The position numbers were made by a program, and so were the translations under genes. Shown here piece by piece: positions 39,433-48,782 of a stretch of DNA of 64,000 nucleotides. Positions within the stretch are counted from its first letter, which is position 1. The number at the start of each line of letters is the position of its first letter. Origin of the DNA: Ramlibacter rhizophilus (GTDB lineage: Bacteria > Pseudomonadota > Gammaproteobacteria > Burkholderiales > Burkholderiaceae_C); NCBI RefSeq assembly GCF_004681965.1, contig NZ_SMLL01000004.1, positions 186,001-250,000 on the forward strand, read 5' to 3'. The notes under the pieces were generated by a model. It saw nothing but the letters and a program-made list of their open reading frames with translations. It was not told the DNA's origin and did no database searches.

Positions 39433-40206
39433 ATGAGCCACCGCCACCCCGCTGAGACGGCGAACTCGGTGAAATACCGCTTCGCCGACTTCACCCACGA
39501 GCACTACCGCGAACTGCTCGCCAAGGCCGGCGAGCGGTATGTGTTCCGAACCTATGAGGACTTCGTTCCCGGCGAGGCGTTCGTGCTGTGGCGCCACGAC
39601 CTGGACTTTTCCGTGGCCGACGCCCTGCCGCTGGCGCGGATCGAGGCCGAGCAGGGGGTGCGGGCCACCTATTTCGTGCTCCTCAACGGTGACTTCTACA
39701 ACCCTTTCAGCCGCGCCAACCTCGAGCGGCTCAGGGAAATCGTCGGGCTCGGGCACGCCATCGGACTGCACTTCGATTTCGCGCACCACCGGCCTGCCGA
39801 CGAGGCCGACCTGTGCCGCCACGTGCGCTCCGACGCTCAGCGCCTTGAGGACGCCTGTGGGGTGCCCGTTCGGGCCTTCTCCTTCCACAACCCGGTTGCC
39901 GAGTCGCTGGCCTATGACGCCGACCGGTATGCGACGCTGGTCAACACGTATGCGCGGTACTTCCGCGATGAGGTGGCTTACTGCTCCGACTCCAACGGCT
40001 ACTGGCGCCACCAGCGACTGCAGGATGTGCTCGATGCTCCCGCCACGCGTGCGCTGCAGGTGCTCACGCATCCGACGTGGTGGACCGCCGAGGTGATGTC
40101 GCCCCACGAGAAGGTCGAGCGGACCGTGGCCGAACTCGGTCGCACCCTGCTGCACGATTACGCGGCCGTGCTGGCGGCGCACGGCCGCGAGGACATCGAC
40201 TGGTGA
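39433..40206 (+). CDS. polysaccharide-deacetylase-like protein
   Basis: 257 aa from the ATG at 39433, supported by GAGGAG at 39421-39426. NodB-fold marks: LWRHDLDFSVADA (the Asp-Asp pair), VRATYFVLLNGDFYN, and HAIGLHFDFAH for the His side. Related proteins in sugar clusters are often called hypothetical or WbmS-like; a true deacetylase activity is not proven. Its stop overlaps the next gene's GTG. Confidence 0.65.
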   Translation: MSHRHPAETANSVKYRFADFTHEHYRELLAKAGERYVFRTYEDFVPGEAFVLWRHDLDFSVADALPLARIEAEQGVRATYFVLLNGDFYNPFSRANLERLREIVGLGHAIGLHFDFAHHRPADEADLCRHVRSDAQRLEDACGVPVRAFSFHNPVAESLAYDADRYATLVNTYARYFRDEVAYCSDSNGYWRHQRLQDVLDAPATRALQVLTHPTWWTAEVMSPHEKVERTVAELGRTLLHDYAAVLAAHGREDIDW

Positions 40207-40721
40207 CCATCGAAGCCCAAGCCCGCGCCCTGCTGCGGCCCCTGCGCGACGAGGACAGCGACACGCTGTTCCGATGGATCAACGATCGCGAGACCGTGGT
40301 TTTCAACGCGCCCTTCCATCCGGTGACGCGTGCCGACCACGAGCGCTGGTTCGAGCGCGTGCGCCGCGACCCGTCCCTGCGGATCTTCGCCATCGACGAG
40401 GTCCCCGGTGGCCGCCTGGTCGGCAGCGCCCAGCTGCTCGACATCTCGCCGCTGCATCGCAGTGCGCAGCTGCAGATCCGCATCGGCGAGGCCGACGCAC
40501 GCGGCCGTGGCATCGGAACGGAGGCGGTGCGCCTGCTGCTGGCGCAGGCCTGGGGCGAGCTGGGCTTGCACCGGGTCGCGCTCACCGTGCGCGCGGACAA
40601 CGCGCGGGCGATCCGGGCCTACGAAAAATGCGGGTTCGTGCGGGAGGGGCTGCTGCGGGATGCTGCCCTCATCGAGGGTCGGTACGTGGATCTGGTCTGC
40701 ATGGGGGTGCTGTCACCTTGA
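40203..40721 (+). CDS. GNAT-family N-acetyltransferase
   Basis: 172 aa, GTG start at 40203 overlapping the previous stop (GTGA). RimJ/RimL-like layout: LLRPLRDEDSDTLFRWINDRETV, acetyl-CoA loop ARGRGIGTEAVRLLL, and NARAIRAYEKCGFVREG. It probably acetylates an amino group on a nucleotide sugar, by analogy with PseH and WbpD-like steps. Confidence 0.85.
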   Translation: MTIEAQARALLRPLRDEDSDTLFRWINDRETVVFNAPFHPVTRADHERWFERVRRDPSLRIFAIDEVPGGRLVGSAQLLDISPLHRSAQLQIRIGEADARGRGIGTEAVRLLLAQAWGELGLHRVALTVRADNARAIRAYEKCGFVREGLLRDAALIEGRYVDLVCMGVLSP

Positions 40722-41419
40722 GCCGTGTTGCAGCCATCCACCAGCCCAACTTTTTCCCGTGGCTGGGCTACTTCGACAAGATCGCACGCAGCGATGTGTT
40801 CGTGGTGCTGGACGACGTCCAGCACCAGAAGACGGGCAGCAACTGGTCGACGCGCGTGAAGCTGCTGGTGTCGGGCGAGCCGCGCTGGGTCAGTGCGCCG
40901 GTGCGCCGCCCCGCCCATGGCACGGTGTTGCTGCACCAGCTCCAGTGGGATCCGCTGCAGCCCTGGCGCGAGAAGCTGCTGAAAACCCTGGAGCTGAGTT
41001 ACGCCCGGTGTCCGCAGTACGAGGAGACCATGGCACTGGTCGAACCCCTGGTGCGCAACCCCGAGCCGGGCGTGGCCGCCTACAACCTGCACGCGGTGCG
41101 CGGCATCGCGCAGGCCCTGGGGCTCGCGACCCCCTTCGTGCTGGCCTCCTCCTTCGCGGTGGCCGACAGCGCCAGCCAGCGGCTCGCCGCGCTCACCGCA
41201 GCGGCCGGCTGCGACAGCTACCTGGCCGGCGCAGGCGCACAGGACTACCAGGATGGCGGTGTGTTCGAGGCCCGTGGCATCCGGCTGGTGTGGCAGGACT
41301 TCCGGCCCCGGCCCTACCCGCAGCGCGGCCTGGCCGAGTTCGTCCCGGGGCTCTCCGTGATCGACGCGCTGATGAACGCGGGCCTGCGCGGCACCCGCGA
41401 ACTGCTGGAACTCCCATGA
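40718..41419 (+). CDS. WbqC-family protein
   Basis: 233 aa. The TTG at 40718 overlaps the GNAT stop (TTGA) and gives SRVAAIHQPNFFPWLGYFDKI, the conserved WbqC start; no ATG lies near. Later motifs are FVVLDDVQHQKTGSNWSTRVKL and SVIDALMNAG. WbqC-like proteins occur in O-antigen clusters, possibly in amino-sugar acylation, but the reaction is unknown. Confidence 0.8.
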   Translation: MSRVAAIHQPNFFPWLGYFDKIARSDVFVVLDDVQHQKTGSNWSTRVKLLVSGEPRWVSAPVRRPAHGTVLLHQLQWDPLQPWREKLLKTLELSYARCPQYEETMALVEPLVRNPEPGVAAYNLHAVRGIAQALGLATPFVLASSFAVADSASQRLAALTAAAGCDSYLAGAGAQDYQDGGVFEARGIRLVWQDFRPRPYPQRGLAEFVPGLSVIDALMNAGLRGTRELLELP

Positions 41420-42561
41420 GCGCGACCGCCATCACCATCAACACGGTCACCAAGCACTTTCCCAAGACCGGCCGCATCGGCATGAGGGCGTTGTTCACCG
41501 GAATCCCGCCGGACCAGCGATTCACGGCCGTGGACCGGGTCAGCCTGCGTGTTCCCAAAGGCGAGGTGGTGGGCGTGCTGGGCCGCAATGGCGCCGGCAA
41601 GAGCACGCTGCTGCGCCTGGTAGGCGGCATCTACTCGCCCGACGGGGGCAGCGTCGCACTCACCGGCGACCTGGCCGGGCTTTTCGAGCTGGGCGGCTTC
41701 GGCAACACGCAGCTCACGGGGCGCGAGTTCGCTTTCCGGTATCTGGACCTGTTCGGCGTCAATCGCGGCGAACAGCCCGCGATCGTCGACGACATCCACG
41801 ACTTCTCCGAGCTCGGCGCCTATTTCGACGAGCGCATCCGCACCTACTCGGCCGGCATGTCCGCGCGGCTGTACTTCGCCGCGGCCACCGCCATTCCGCA
41901 CGAGATCTACCTCATCGACGAGATCCTGTCGGTGGGCGACGAGCACTTCCAGGCCAAGTCGTGGGCCCGCATGCGCGAGCGCCTTGCCGGCGGCGCCTCC
42001 GGCCTGCTGGTCACGCATGACTGGTCGGCCGTCATCAAGCTGTGCCGCGAGTCGCGTGTGATGGACGCCGGCCGCGTGGTGCTGGCGGGCCGCTCCGACG
42101 CCGTGGTCGCCGGCTACCTGGACCTGCCCCTGCCGGCGGCCGACCGTGCACGGCTGCTGGAGCCGCCGCCCGAGGCACTTCGCGCCGAAAGCGGGCGGGA
42201 CTGCACCCTGTCCTTCGACATCGAAGTGCTGGAGCCGATTGCGGTCCGCGCCGCGGTGTCCATCGAGGTGCTGCAGCTCGGGGTCGGCTGGGAGCCGGTG
42301 ATCCTCACGGAATTCCAGGACGCCGGCCGCGGGCCCGGGCGCCTGCGCATCGAGCTGAACATTCCGGCCTTGCCGCTGGGCCCGGGCGAGTACTCGCTCA
42401 GCTTCTTCCTGAACACGGCGCCGGACCCGCACACCGGCTCGGTCGACATCCTGGACGCACGGGCCTGGACCTACGGCAACGGTCTGGTGTTCACCGTCAC
42501 CGGCGAAGACACCGGGTGTGGCGTCGCGCCCTTCCCGGTCCGGTGGTCGGAGGAACCATGA
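41416..42561 (+). CDS. polysaccharide ABC exporter ATPase, Wzt-like (first)
   Basis: 381 aa. Walker A GRNGAGKST (about 56-64), a signature region TYSAGMSARL in place of LSGGQ, Walker B IYLIDEILSVGD, and H-loop LLVTHDW. A C-terminal extension from about residue 250 looks like a beta-sandwich, as in Wzt proteins that recognise the finished chain. The sequence between Walker A and the signature is short and divergent. ATGA overlaps on both sides. Confidence 0.88.
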   Translation: MSATAITINTVTKHFPKTGRIGMRALFTGIPPDQRFTAVDRVSLRVPKGEVVGVLGRNGAGKSTLLRLVGGIYSPDGGSVALTGDLAGLFELGGFGNTQLTGREFAFRYLDLFGVNRGEQPAIVDDIHDFSELGAYFDERIRTYSAGMSARLYFAAATAIPHEIYLIDEILSVGDEHFQAKSWARMRERLAGGASGLLVTHDWSAVIKLCRESRVMDAGRVVLAGRSDAVVAGYLDLPLPAADRARLLEPPPEALRAESGRDCTLSFDIEVLEPIAVRAAVSIEVLQLGVGWEPVILTEFQDAGRGPGRLRIELNIPALPLGPGEYSLSFFLNTAPDPHTGSVDILDARAWTYGNGLVFTVTGEDTGCGVAPFPVRWSEEP

Positions 42562-43733
42562 GCCCCGCATCGCCCACCAGCCTGGCCATCCGGGCCGAGG
42601 ACCTGTGCAAGCACTATGCGCTGGGGCACGGCCAGCCGCCCAAGAAGGCGATCGACGGTGTCACCTTCCGGATCGGGGAGGGCGAGCGCGTGGGCTTCAT
42701 CGGCCGCAACGGCGCCGGCAAGACCACGCTGCTGCAGATGCTGGCCGGCATTGCCGAGCCCAGCGGCGGAATCCTGCACGTCGATGGCAAGGTCACGGCC
42801 ATCTTCACGCTGGGCATGGGCCTGCGCGAGGACCTGACCGGGCTGGAGAACATCTTCGTCGAGGGTGAGCTGATGGGGCGCACGCGCGAGCAGACGCAGG
42901 CCCTGGTGGACGAGATCGTCGCCTTCGCCGAACTCGGCGCCTTCATCGACCGGCCGGTGCGCACCTATTCCACCGGCATGAAGGCTCGCCTGGCGTTCTC
43001 CACCATCGTGCACATCGAGCCGGAGATCCTGATCATTGACGAGGCCCTGTCAGTCGGGGACGTGAAGTTCGGCGCCAAGGCCACCGCGAAGATGCGTGAG
43101 CTGACGCGCAAGGGCCGCATCCTGATCGTGGTGTCGCACTCGATGGGCGCGATCGAGGACATGTGCAGCCGCTGCCTCTGGATCGACGAGGGTCGCATTC
43201 GGCTCGACGGTCCCCCGTCCGAGGTGACCCGCGCCTACCTCGACGAGGTGCGCCGCGCGGACGAGGCCAAGCTGTCCGAGCGCTTCCGGCACCAGCTCGT
43301 GAACGAGTCGCTGCTGCCGGGATGGTCGATCGACGCGGCCGAGATGCAGTCGGCCGAAGGCCTGGTGGTGCAGCACGTGGTGACGGGTGATTCCTGCGCC
43401 TTCTCGGCCCGCGTCCGGGCCCCGGCCGGGGAAGGCTTCCAGGCCGTGCTGGGGCTGCACCGGCTCGATGGGCTGGCGGTTCTGGAAACCACCTGTCGCT
43501 TCGACGGACAATCGGCAGCCATGTGCGCGTCCGGCGAGCGCCGGCTTCACCTCGATTTCGGCCGGCTTCCGCTCAACTACGGGCTGTACAAGGCGCAGCT
43601 CGAGATCCGCACTGATGCGGGGCCGGCAGCCCGGCGGGCCGTCCTGTTCGAAGTCGTGAATCCGCGCCCGCCACGCGGCGGGCGCCCCGTGCTCGTGTAT
43701 CCCTCCACCCTGACCGTGACCAAGACAAGCTGA
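42558..43733 (+). CDS. polysaccharide ABC exporter ATPase, Wzt-like (second)
   Basis: 391 aa. Walker A GRNGAGKTTLL (about 49-59), signature TYSTGMKARLAF, Walker B EILIIDEALSVGD, H-loop IVVSHSMGAI. The C-terminal domain (from about 255) is a probable carbohydrate-binding beta-sandwich ending LTVTKTS. GGAGGAA precedes the ATG. It differs clearly from the first ATPase, so the exporter may use a heterodimer or two alternative ATPases. Its stop overlaps the permease start (TGATG). Confidence 0.9.
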   Translation: MSPASPTSLAIRAEDLCKHYALGHGQPPKKAIDGVTFRIGEGERVGFIGRNGAGKTTLLQMLAGIAEPSGGILHVDGKVTAIFTLGMGLREDLTGLENIFVEGELMGRTREQTQALVDEIVAFAELGAFIDRPVRTYSTGMKARLAFSTIVHIEPEILIIDEALSVGDVKFGAKATAKMRELTRKGRILIVVSHSMGAIEDMCSRCLWIDEGRIRLDGPPSEVTRAYLDEVRRADEAKLSERFRHQLVNESLLPGWSIDAAEMQSAEGLVVQHVVTGDSCAFSARVRAPAGEGFQAVLGLHRLDGLAVLETTCRFDGQSAAMCASGERRLHLDFGRLPLNYGLYKAQLEIRTDAGPAARRAVLFEVVNPRPPRGGRPVLVYPSTLTVTKTS

Positions 43734-44524
43734 TGACGCTGCTCGGATTCGATCGTCGCGATCTTTCCACCACCTGGAACTTCTTCCGCATGTTCCTGCG
43801 CGACCGGTTCCTGGGTTCCCGCCTGGGAACGGTGTGGGCCCTGGTCAACCCCTTGCTGATGCTGGGCACCTACACCTTCGTGTTCGGCTTCGTCTTCAAG
43901 TCCAAGCTGCCAGGATCCGACACCACCCTGGCCTTCGCGACCTGGCTGATCGCCGGCTATGGCCCCTGGCTGGCGATCAGCGAGTCCTTGAATTCGGCCT
44001 CGCAATCTGTCGTGGCCAACGGGGGGCTGGTCAAGAACATGGCGTTCAAGACCGAGTGCCTGCCGCTGGCCGCCAGCCTGCTGGGCATGGTGCCGCTGTC
44101 CATCAGTGTGGTGTTCGCGTTCACGCTGCTCTTCATCGACGGCAACTATCCGACCTGGCACGCGCTGGCAGCCGTTGCAGGCGTGGTGATGACCTTCGCC
44201 TTCGTCGCATCCCTCGGGCTCGGTGCGGCAGCCGTGACGCCGTTCGTCCGCGACTTCGGCGTGATGCTCCCCAGCCTGCTGATGATGCTGCTGTTCGCGA
44301 CGCCGATCTTCTATCCCCTGGAGGCGATGCCGGGCAAGCTGCGGGCGATCTCGGCCTGGAACCCGTTCTATCTCACGGTCGATTTCATCCGTTCGCCGCT
44401 GATCTATCACACGATCCCGCCGCTCAAGCAGTGGCTGTTCGTTGCCGGGGTCACGGCCTGCATCGGCCTGGTCAACCTGCGCCTGTTCCGGCGGCTCAAG
44501 GGCAATCTTTCTTCGGTGGTGTGA
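43733..44524 (+). CDS. polysaccharide ABC exporter permease, Wzm-like
   Basis: 263 aa, ABC-2 type with about six membrane helices. Recognisable: FLRDRFLGSRLGTVWALVNPLLMLGTY at the N-terminal amphipathic helix and first span, and FATPIFYPLEAMP / NPFYLTVDFIR near the C-terminus, as in Wzm and TagG. It would move the undecaprenyl-linked chain across the inner membrane with the two Wzt-like ATPases. Confidence 0.9.
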   Translation: MTLLGFDRRDLSTTWNFFRMFLRDRFLGSRLGTVWALVNPLLMLGTYTFVFGFVFKSKLPGSDTTLAFATWLIAGYGPWLAISESLNSASQSVVANGGLVKNMAFKTECLPLAASLLGMVPLSISVVFAFTLLFIDGNYPTWHALAAVAGVVMTFAFVASLGLGAAAVTPFVRDFGVMLPSLLMMLLFATPIFYPLEAMPGKLRAISAWNPFYLTVDFIRSPLIYHTIPPLKQWLFVAGVTACIGLVNLRLFRRLKGNLSSVV

Positions 44525-46038
44525 GCGTGCCTGCCATGCTGAACGAAACGGTGATGAACGGTGCGCAGGCCTCCTGCACGCCGGGCGGCGGCGATGCCGC
44601 CCCGGAGTTGAACGTCCTGCTGCTCTATCACTCGCGGCAGACGTTCACCAACACCGTGTTCGAACACGTCGACGCTTTTGCCCGGTTCTCGTCGCACCGC
44701 TACTTCTTCTGCCACCACGACGAGTCGGATCCGTTCCTGGTGGATTTGTCGAAGTTCGACGCGGTCGTCATTCATTACTGCCTGCGCATGCCGATGGACC
44801 AGGTGTCGGCCCAGGCGGCGCAGCGCCTTGCCGCCTTCGAGGGCACGAAGGTGCTGTTCCTGCAGGACGAGTACGAGAGCACCTACCGCACCTGGCACTG
44901 GATCGAGCGGCTGGGCATCGACCTGGTTTTCACGGTCGTTCCGCAGCCGCACGTCGCGCGCATCTATCCGCCCGAGCGATTCCCGCGCACCCGTTTCGTG
45001 AGCAACCTCACCGGCTACGTGCCCGAAGCCGTCGCCGAAGCGCGCGCGGTGCTACCCCCCTCGCAGCGGTCCACGCTGGTCGGCTATCGCGGGCGGCACC
45101 TGCCCCTCATCTATGGCGCGCTGGGCCGCGAGAAGGTCGGCGTCGGCCTCCTCGTGCGGGCCTACTGCGAGCGGCATGGCCTGCCCCACGACATCGAATG
45201 GCGCGAGGAAGCCCGCATCTACGGCGAGGCCTGGTACCCCTTCGTCGCCTCGTGCCGCGCCATGCTCGGCTCCGAAAGCGGCGCCAACGTCTTCGACTGG
45301 GACGGCACCCTGCGCTCACGCATCGCCACCTGGCTCGCGGAACACCCGGATGCGACGGAGGACGAGGCCTACCAGACTGTGGTGCGGCCGCTGGAGATGC
45401 CCGGGCTGATGAACCAGGTGTCGCCCCGCATCTTCGAGGCGATCGCCCTGCGGACGGTGCTGGTCCTCTTCGAAGGCAGCTACTCGGGTGTCGTCGAGCC
45501 CTGGACCCACTACATCCCCTTGCGCAAGGACGGCAGCAATCTGGACGAGGTGTTCCGCCTGCTGCAGGACGGCGACTTCGTCGACGCCATGAGCGAACGC
45601 GCGTGGCGCGACGTGATCGGCTCGGGTCGCTACGCGTACTCGGCCTTCATCCGCATGGTCGACCAGGAACTGCTGGCGTGCCACGCGGCATCGCTGGCAG
45701 CCCGCGCTCCCGAAGGGAGCCGGCACGCCCTGCTGCAAGGCGGGCAGGGTCATCCCACCGATCTGACCACCTTACCCATCCGCTGTCCGCCGCCGGTGGC
45801 CGCCGTGCCCGTGGAGCCGCCGAATCCCGAGCCGATTCCCGTGGCGCCGGCCGAACCCCTGAGCCGGTGGAATCGGCTGCGCCAGGCCGCGGTGCTGGTC
45901 TGGAGCTGCCTGCCCCGGCCGGCGCAGAACGCACTCCGGCCGATCGTCAATGGCGTGCTGCGACCGATGGCGCGGGCGCTGCATCGCCGGCGCCGAGACC
46001 GCCTGCAGCGGCGGCGGACAACCGCGGCCCACAAGTGA
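44521..46038 (+). CDS. CgeB-like glycosyltransferase (paralogue 1)
   Basis: 505 aa from the GTG at 44521 (GTGA overlap); GTG 44527 and ATG 44536 are alternatives. Shared family landmarks: LLYHSRQTFTNTVFEHVDAF, FLQDEYEST, NLTGYVPE, YRGRHLPLIYG, LGSESGANVFDWDG, MNQVSPRIFEA, LFEGSYSGVVEPW, HYIPLRKDGSNLDEVF and GSGRYAYSAF. The C-terminal half resembles the CgeB/GT-B donor domain; a Pro-rich linker and basic tail end the protein. The same domain recurs in two nearby genes. Confidence 0.7.
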   Translation: MSVPAMLNETVMNGAQASCTPGGGDAAPELNVLLLYHSRQTFTNTVFEHVDAFARFSSHRYFFCHHDESDPFLVDLSKFDAVVIHYCLRMPMDQVSAQAAQRLAAFEGTKVLFLQDEYESTYRTWHWIERLGIDLVFTVVPQPHVARIYPPERFPRTRFVSNLTGYVPEAVAEARAVLPPSQRSTLVGYRGRHLPLIYGALGREKVGVGLLVRAYCERHGLPHDIEWREEARIYGEAWYPFVASCRAMLGSESGANVFDWDGTLRSRIATWLAEHPDATEDEAYQTVVRPLEMPGLMNQVSPRIFEAIALRTVLVLFEGSYSGVVEPWTHYIPLRKDGSNLDEVFRLLQDGDFVDAMSERAWRDVIGSGRYAYSAFIRMVDQELLACHAASLAARAPEGSRHALLQGGQGHPTDLTTLPIRCPPPVAAVPVEPPNPEPIPVAPAEPLSRWNRLRQAAVLVWSCLPRPAQNALRPIVNGVLRPMARALHRRRRDRLQRRRTTAAHK

Positions 46039-46046
46039 AGCAAGAC

Positions 46047-48782
46047 ATGGATTCCCCACTCGTTCACCGGCAGCCCCTGTGTGCCGATCTGGGCGGCCAC
46101 GATGGCGTCGTGATGCTCACATGGTCCAACTGGGTCACCGAGCCGCGAAGCAACCGCTACCACTACGCCGCACGGTTCGCGGCCCGTGTGCCGGTGCTGT
46201 TCCTGCAGCCGACGCTCGAGCCGGGCCAGCCGGCGTCGGTCCAGTCCTGCGAGATCGGGGGCATGGAGGTCATCTCGTTCGCCGACCCGATGGACGCGCA
46301 GACCTTCGGGCTGATCTCTCGCCGATTGATCGAGCGTGGTGTGCGCAAGCCGCTCCTGTGGATCTACAGCAGCCTGCATTACGACGGCCTGCTGCGGGCC
46401 TGGCCGCAGGCCCTGCGCGTCTACCACGCGACCGAGGACTACCTGAATCATTCGGCCCAGATGGAGATGGACAGCTACCAGCGAGTGGCTGACTCCGTGC
46501 GCCGGCTGCTGCCCCAGGTGGACCTGCTGGTGGGCGTGAGCGAGCGCGTGGTGAACGCCTACGTGGAGCAGGGCGGCTACCGCGGGCCCACCCTGCTGGC
46601 GCCGAACGGTTGCGACGCAACATTTTTCGAATCGGCGGCGAGCTGCTCCCCGGCCGCGCCAGGGGAGCGCATCTGCATCTACCAGGGCGGCGTCAACAAG
46701 CGCGTGGACTTCGCGTTGCTGCTGCAGCTCGTGCGGCTGATGCCCGATTGGGAGTTCCGGTTCTGTGGCCAGGCGACCACCGGCCTGGAGGGCTGGGAGC
46801 AACTGCTCAGGGAACCGAACGTGCGTCACCTGGGCGCGCTCGCCCCGGATGCACTGGCGCGCGCCATGTGCGAGGCCACGGTGGGGCTGATTCCCTTTGT
46901 CCAGGACCGCTGGATCCGCAATTCGCTGCCGCTGAAGGCCTACGAGTACGTGGCCTGCGGCCTGCCGGTGGTCAGCATCCCCATCGATGCCTTGCAGGGC
47001 GAACCGGGGCTGTTCCGGTTGGCGGACACGGCGCCCGCGTTTGCCGACGCCGTTCGCGCGGTCGCGCCCAGCCGGTCCGATCCGGCCGCCCTGCGCGAGC
47101 GCGCCGCGGCAGCGCGGTGCAATTCGTACGATGCCCGGTTCGACGCCGTGACGGCGTCGCTTCGGGCGGTCGCGCAGACGCGCCGCGCCGGCCGCAAGCG
47201 GCTGAACGTCGCGGTCCTCTATGACGATGGCTCCGTCCACGTGAACACGGTTCGCGAGCACCTGGAGTCCTTCGCCCGCTACTCCAGGCATCAGATCGTC
47301 TACGTGCCCGCTACCGGGGGCGAGCCGGCGCAGTTCCGCTGGTCGGGGCGAGCCGCCTTGGACGTGTCCGGCGGGCCGGACCTGAGCGCCTTCGATGTGG
47401 TGGCGGTGCACTATTCGGCGCGGGTCAGCGTCGAAGGCCACATGCCGCCGGTCGTCGAGCAGGCGCTGGCACGCTTCCATGGCCTGAAGCTGCTGTACAT
47501 CCAAGACGAGTACGACACCCCCGAGGTCACGCTGCGCTGGATCGACCGTGTCCAGCCCGACCTGGTCTACACCTGCGTGCCCGCGCAGGATCGCGAGAAG
47601 GTCTACAGCAGCGCGCGCTTTCCGGCCACCGAGTTCCTGCCCACGCTGACCGGCTACGTGCCGGAGGACGCGTCCATCGACGACCACGCGCTGCCACTGA
47701 CGCAGCGCCCGCTGCTCATCGCCTACCGCGGGCGCAAGCTGCCGCCGATCTATGGCCATCTCGGTTACGAGAAATACCTGATCGGCCGCACGGTTCGCGA
47801 GTTGGCGGATGCGCGCGGCCTGCCGGTCGATGTCGAGGTGGATGATGCCAAGCGCATCTACGGCGCCGACTGGTACCGGTTCCTCGGCTCGGCGCGCGCG
47901 ACATTGGGCACGGAGAGCGGCTCCAACCTGTTCGATTTCGACGGCAGCGCGGCGGCGCTCATCGAGCGCGAACTCGCGCGTGATCCGCAGGCCGATTACG
48001 CCACCCTGGAGCCACTGCTGCGGGGCTACGAGCAGGCGGTCCGGATGAACCAGGTGTCGCCGAAGATCTTCGAGGCGATCCGCACGCGCACGGCGTTGGT
48101 GCTGTTCGAAGGCGAGTATTCGGGCGTGGTCCGCGCCGGCGAGCACTACATTCCGCTCAAGCGGGACTTCTCCAATTTTGACGAGGTCGTCCATCAACTG
48201 CGCGATGACGCCTTCGTCACGGCGCTCACCACGCGTGCCTACGACGACGTGATCCGGTCGGGGCGCTGGAGTTATCGAACCTTTGTCGAAGGGTTCGATG
48301 CAGACATCGAGCAGCGGGTGCTGCGCGAGACCGGCCTGGCGCTCTTGTGGGTCCCGCTGTTCGTGCGCGACGTTTCGGGCGCGTTCGAACACCTGCAGGC
48401 CACCACGCCCCAAGGCCTGCTGCTCGCGGACCGGGCCTGCGACCGCCACGGCAAGGCGGCCCTGGTCTCGCAGACCTCGTCGCCGTTGCAGCCCTGGCTG
48501 TTCTCGCCGCCGTCGCAGCCGCAACCGCAAGTGGCCGCCGAGGTTGCGCCGCCGCCCAGCCCGGGATTGCCACCGCCGAAAGGCCCGCTCTATCACCTCG
48601 GCAAGGCCGGATGGTCGATGCTGCCGCGAGCCGTCCAGCGTGGGCTGGGGTGGCGATTGCGCGCCCTCGCGATACAGGCGGATCTGCCGCCGGGCGCGGT
48701 CAACAAGCTGGTGGCCGCAGCCTGGACCCTCACGCCACGGCCCGCCAAGAAGGCGCTGCGGCAGGCCCTGGGCGGCTCCTAG
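46047..48782 (+). CDS. two-domain glycosyltransferase with CgeB-like C-terminal half (paralogue 2)
   Basis: 911 aa. Residues ~1-375 form a GT-B/GT1-like domain (VMLTWSNWVTEPRSNRYHY, TEDYLNHSAQ, APNGCDATFF, VNKRVDFALLLQL, NSLPLKAYEYVACGLPVV). Residues ~390-745 repeat the paralogue 1 domain (LYIQDEYDTPE, LTGYVPED, YRGRKLPPIYG, MNQVSPKIFEA, LFEGEYSGVVRAG, HYIPLKRDFSNFDEVV). A Pro-rich linker and basic tail end it. A GTG at 46035 would overlap the previous stop. The TAG stop lies at the edge of the 268-bp element. Confidence 0.7.
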   Translation: MDSPLVHRQPLCADLGGHDGVVMLTWSNWVTEPRSNRYHYAARFAARVPVLFLQPTLEPGQPASVQSCEIGGMEVISFADPMDAQTFGLISRRLIERGVRKPLLWIYSSLHYDGLLRAWPQALRVYHATEDYLNHSAQMEMDSYQRVADSVRRLLPQVDLLVGVSERVVNAYVEQGGYRGPTLLAPNGCDATFFESAASCSPAAPGERICIYQGGVNKRVDFALLLQLVRLMPDWEFRFCGQATTGLEGWEQLLREPNVRHLGALAPDALARAMCEATVGLIPFVQDRWIRNSLPLKAYEYVACGLPVVSIPIDALQGEPGLFRLADTAPAFADAVRAVAPSRSDPAALRERAAAARCNSYDARFDAVTASLRAVAQTRRAGRKRLNVAVLYDDGSVHVNTVREHLESFARYSRHQIVYVPATGGEPAQFRWSGRAALDVSGGPDLSAFDVVAVHYSARVSVEGHMPPVVEQALARFHGLKLLYIQDEYDTPEVTLRWIDRVQPDLVYTCVPAQDREKVYSSARFPATEFLPTLTGYVPEDASIDDHALPLTQRPLLIAYRGRKLPPIYGHLGYEKYLIGRTVRELADARGLPVDVEVDDAKRIYGADWYRFLGSARATLGTESGSNLFDFDGSAAALIERELARDPQADYATLEPLLRGYEQAVRMNQVSPKIFEAIRTRTALVLFEGEYSGVVRAGEHYIPLKRDFSNFDEVVHQLRDDAFVTALTTRAYDDVIRSGRWSYRTFVEGFDADIEQRVLRETGLALLWVPLFVRDVSGAFEHLQATTPQGLLLADRACDRHGKAALVSQTSSPLQPWLFSPPSQPQPQVAAEVAPPPSPGLPPPKGPLYHLGKAGWSMLPRAVQRGLGWRLRALAIQADLPPGAVNKLVAAAWTLTPRPAKKALRQALGGS

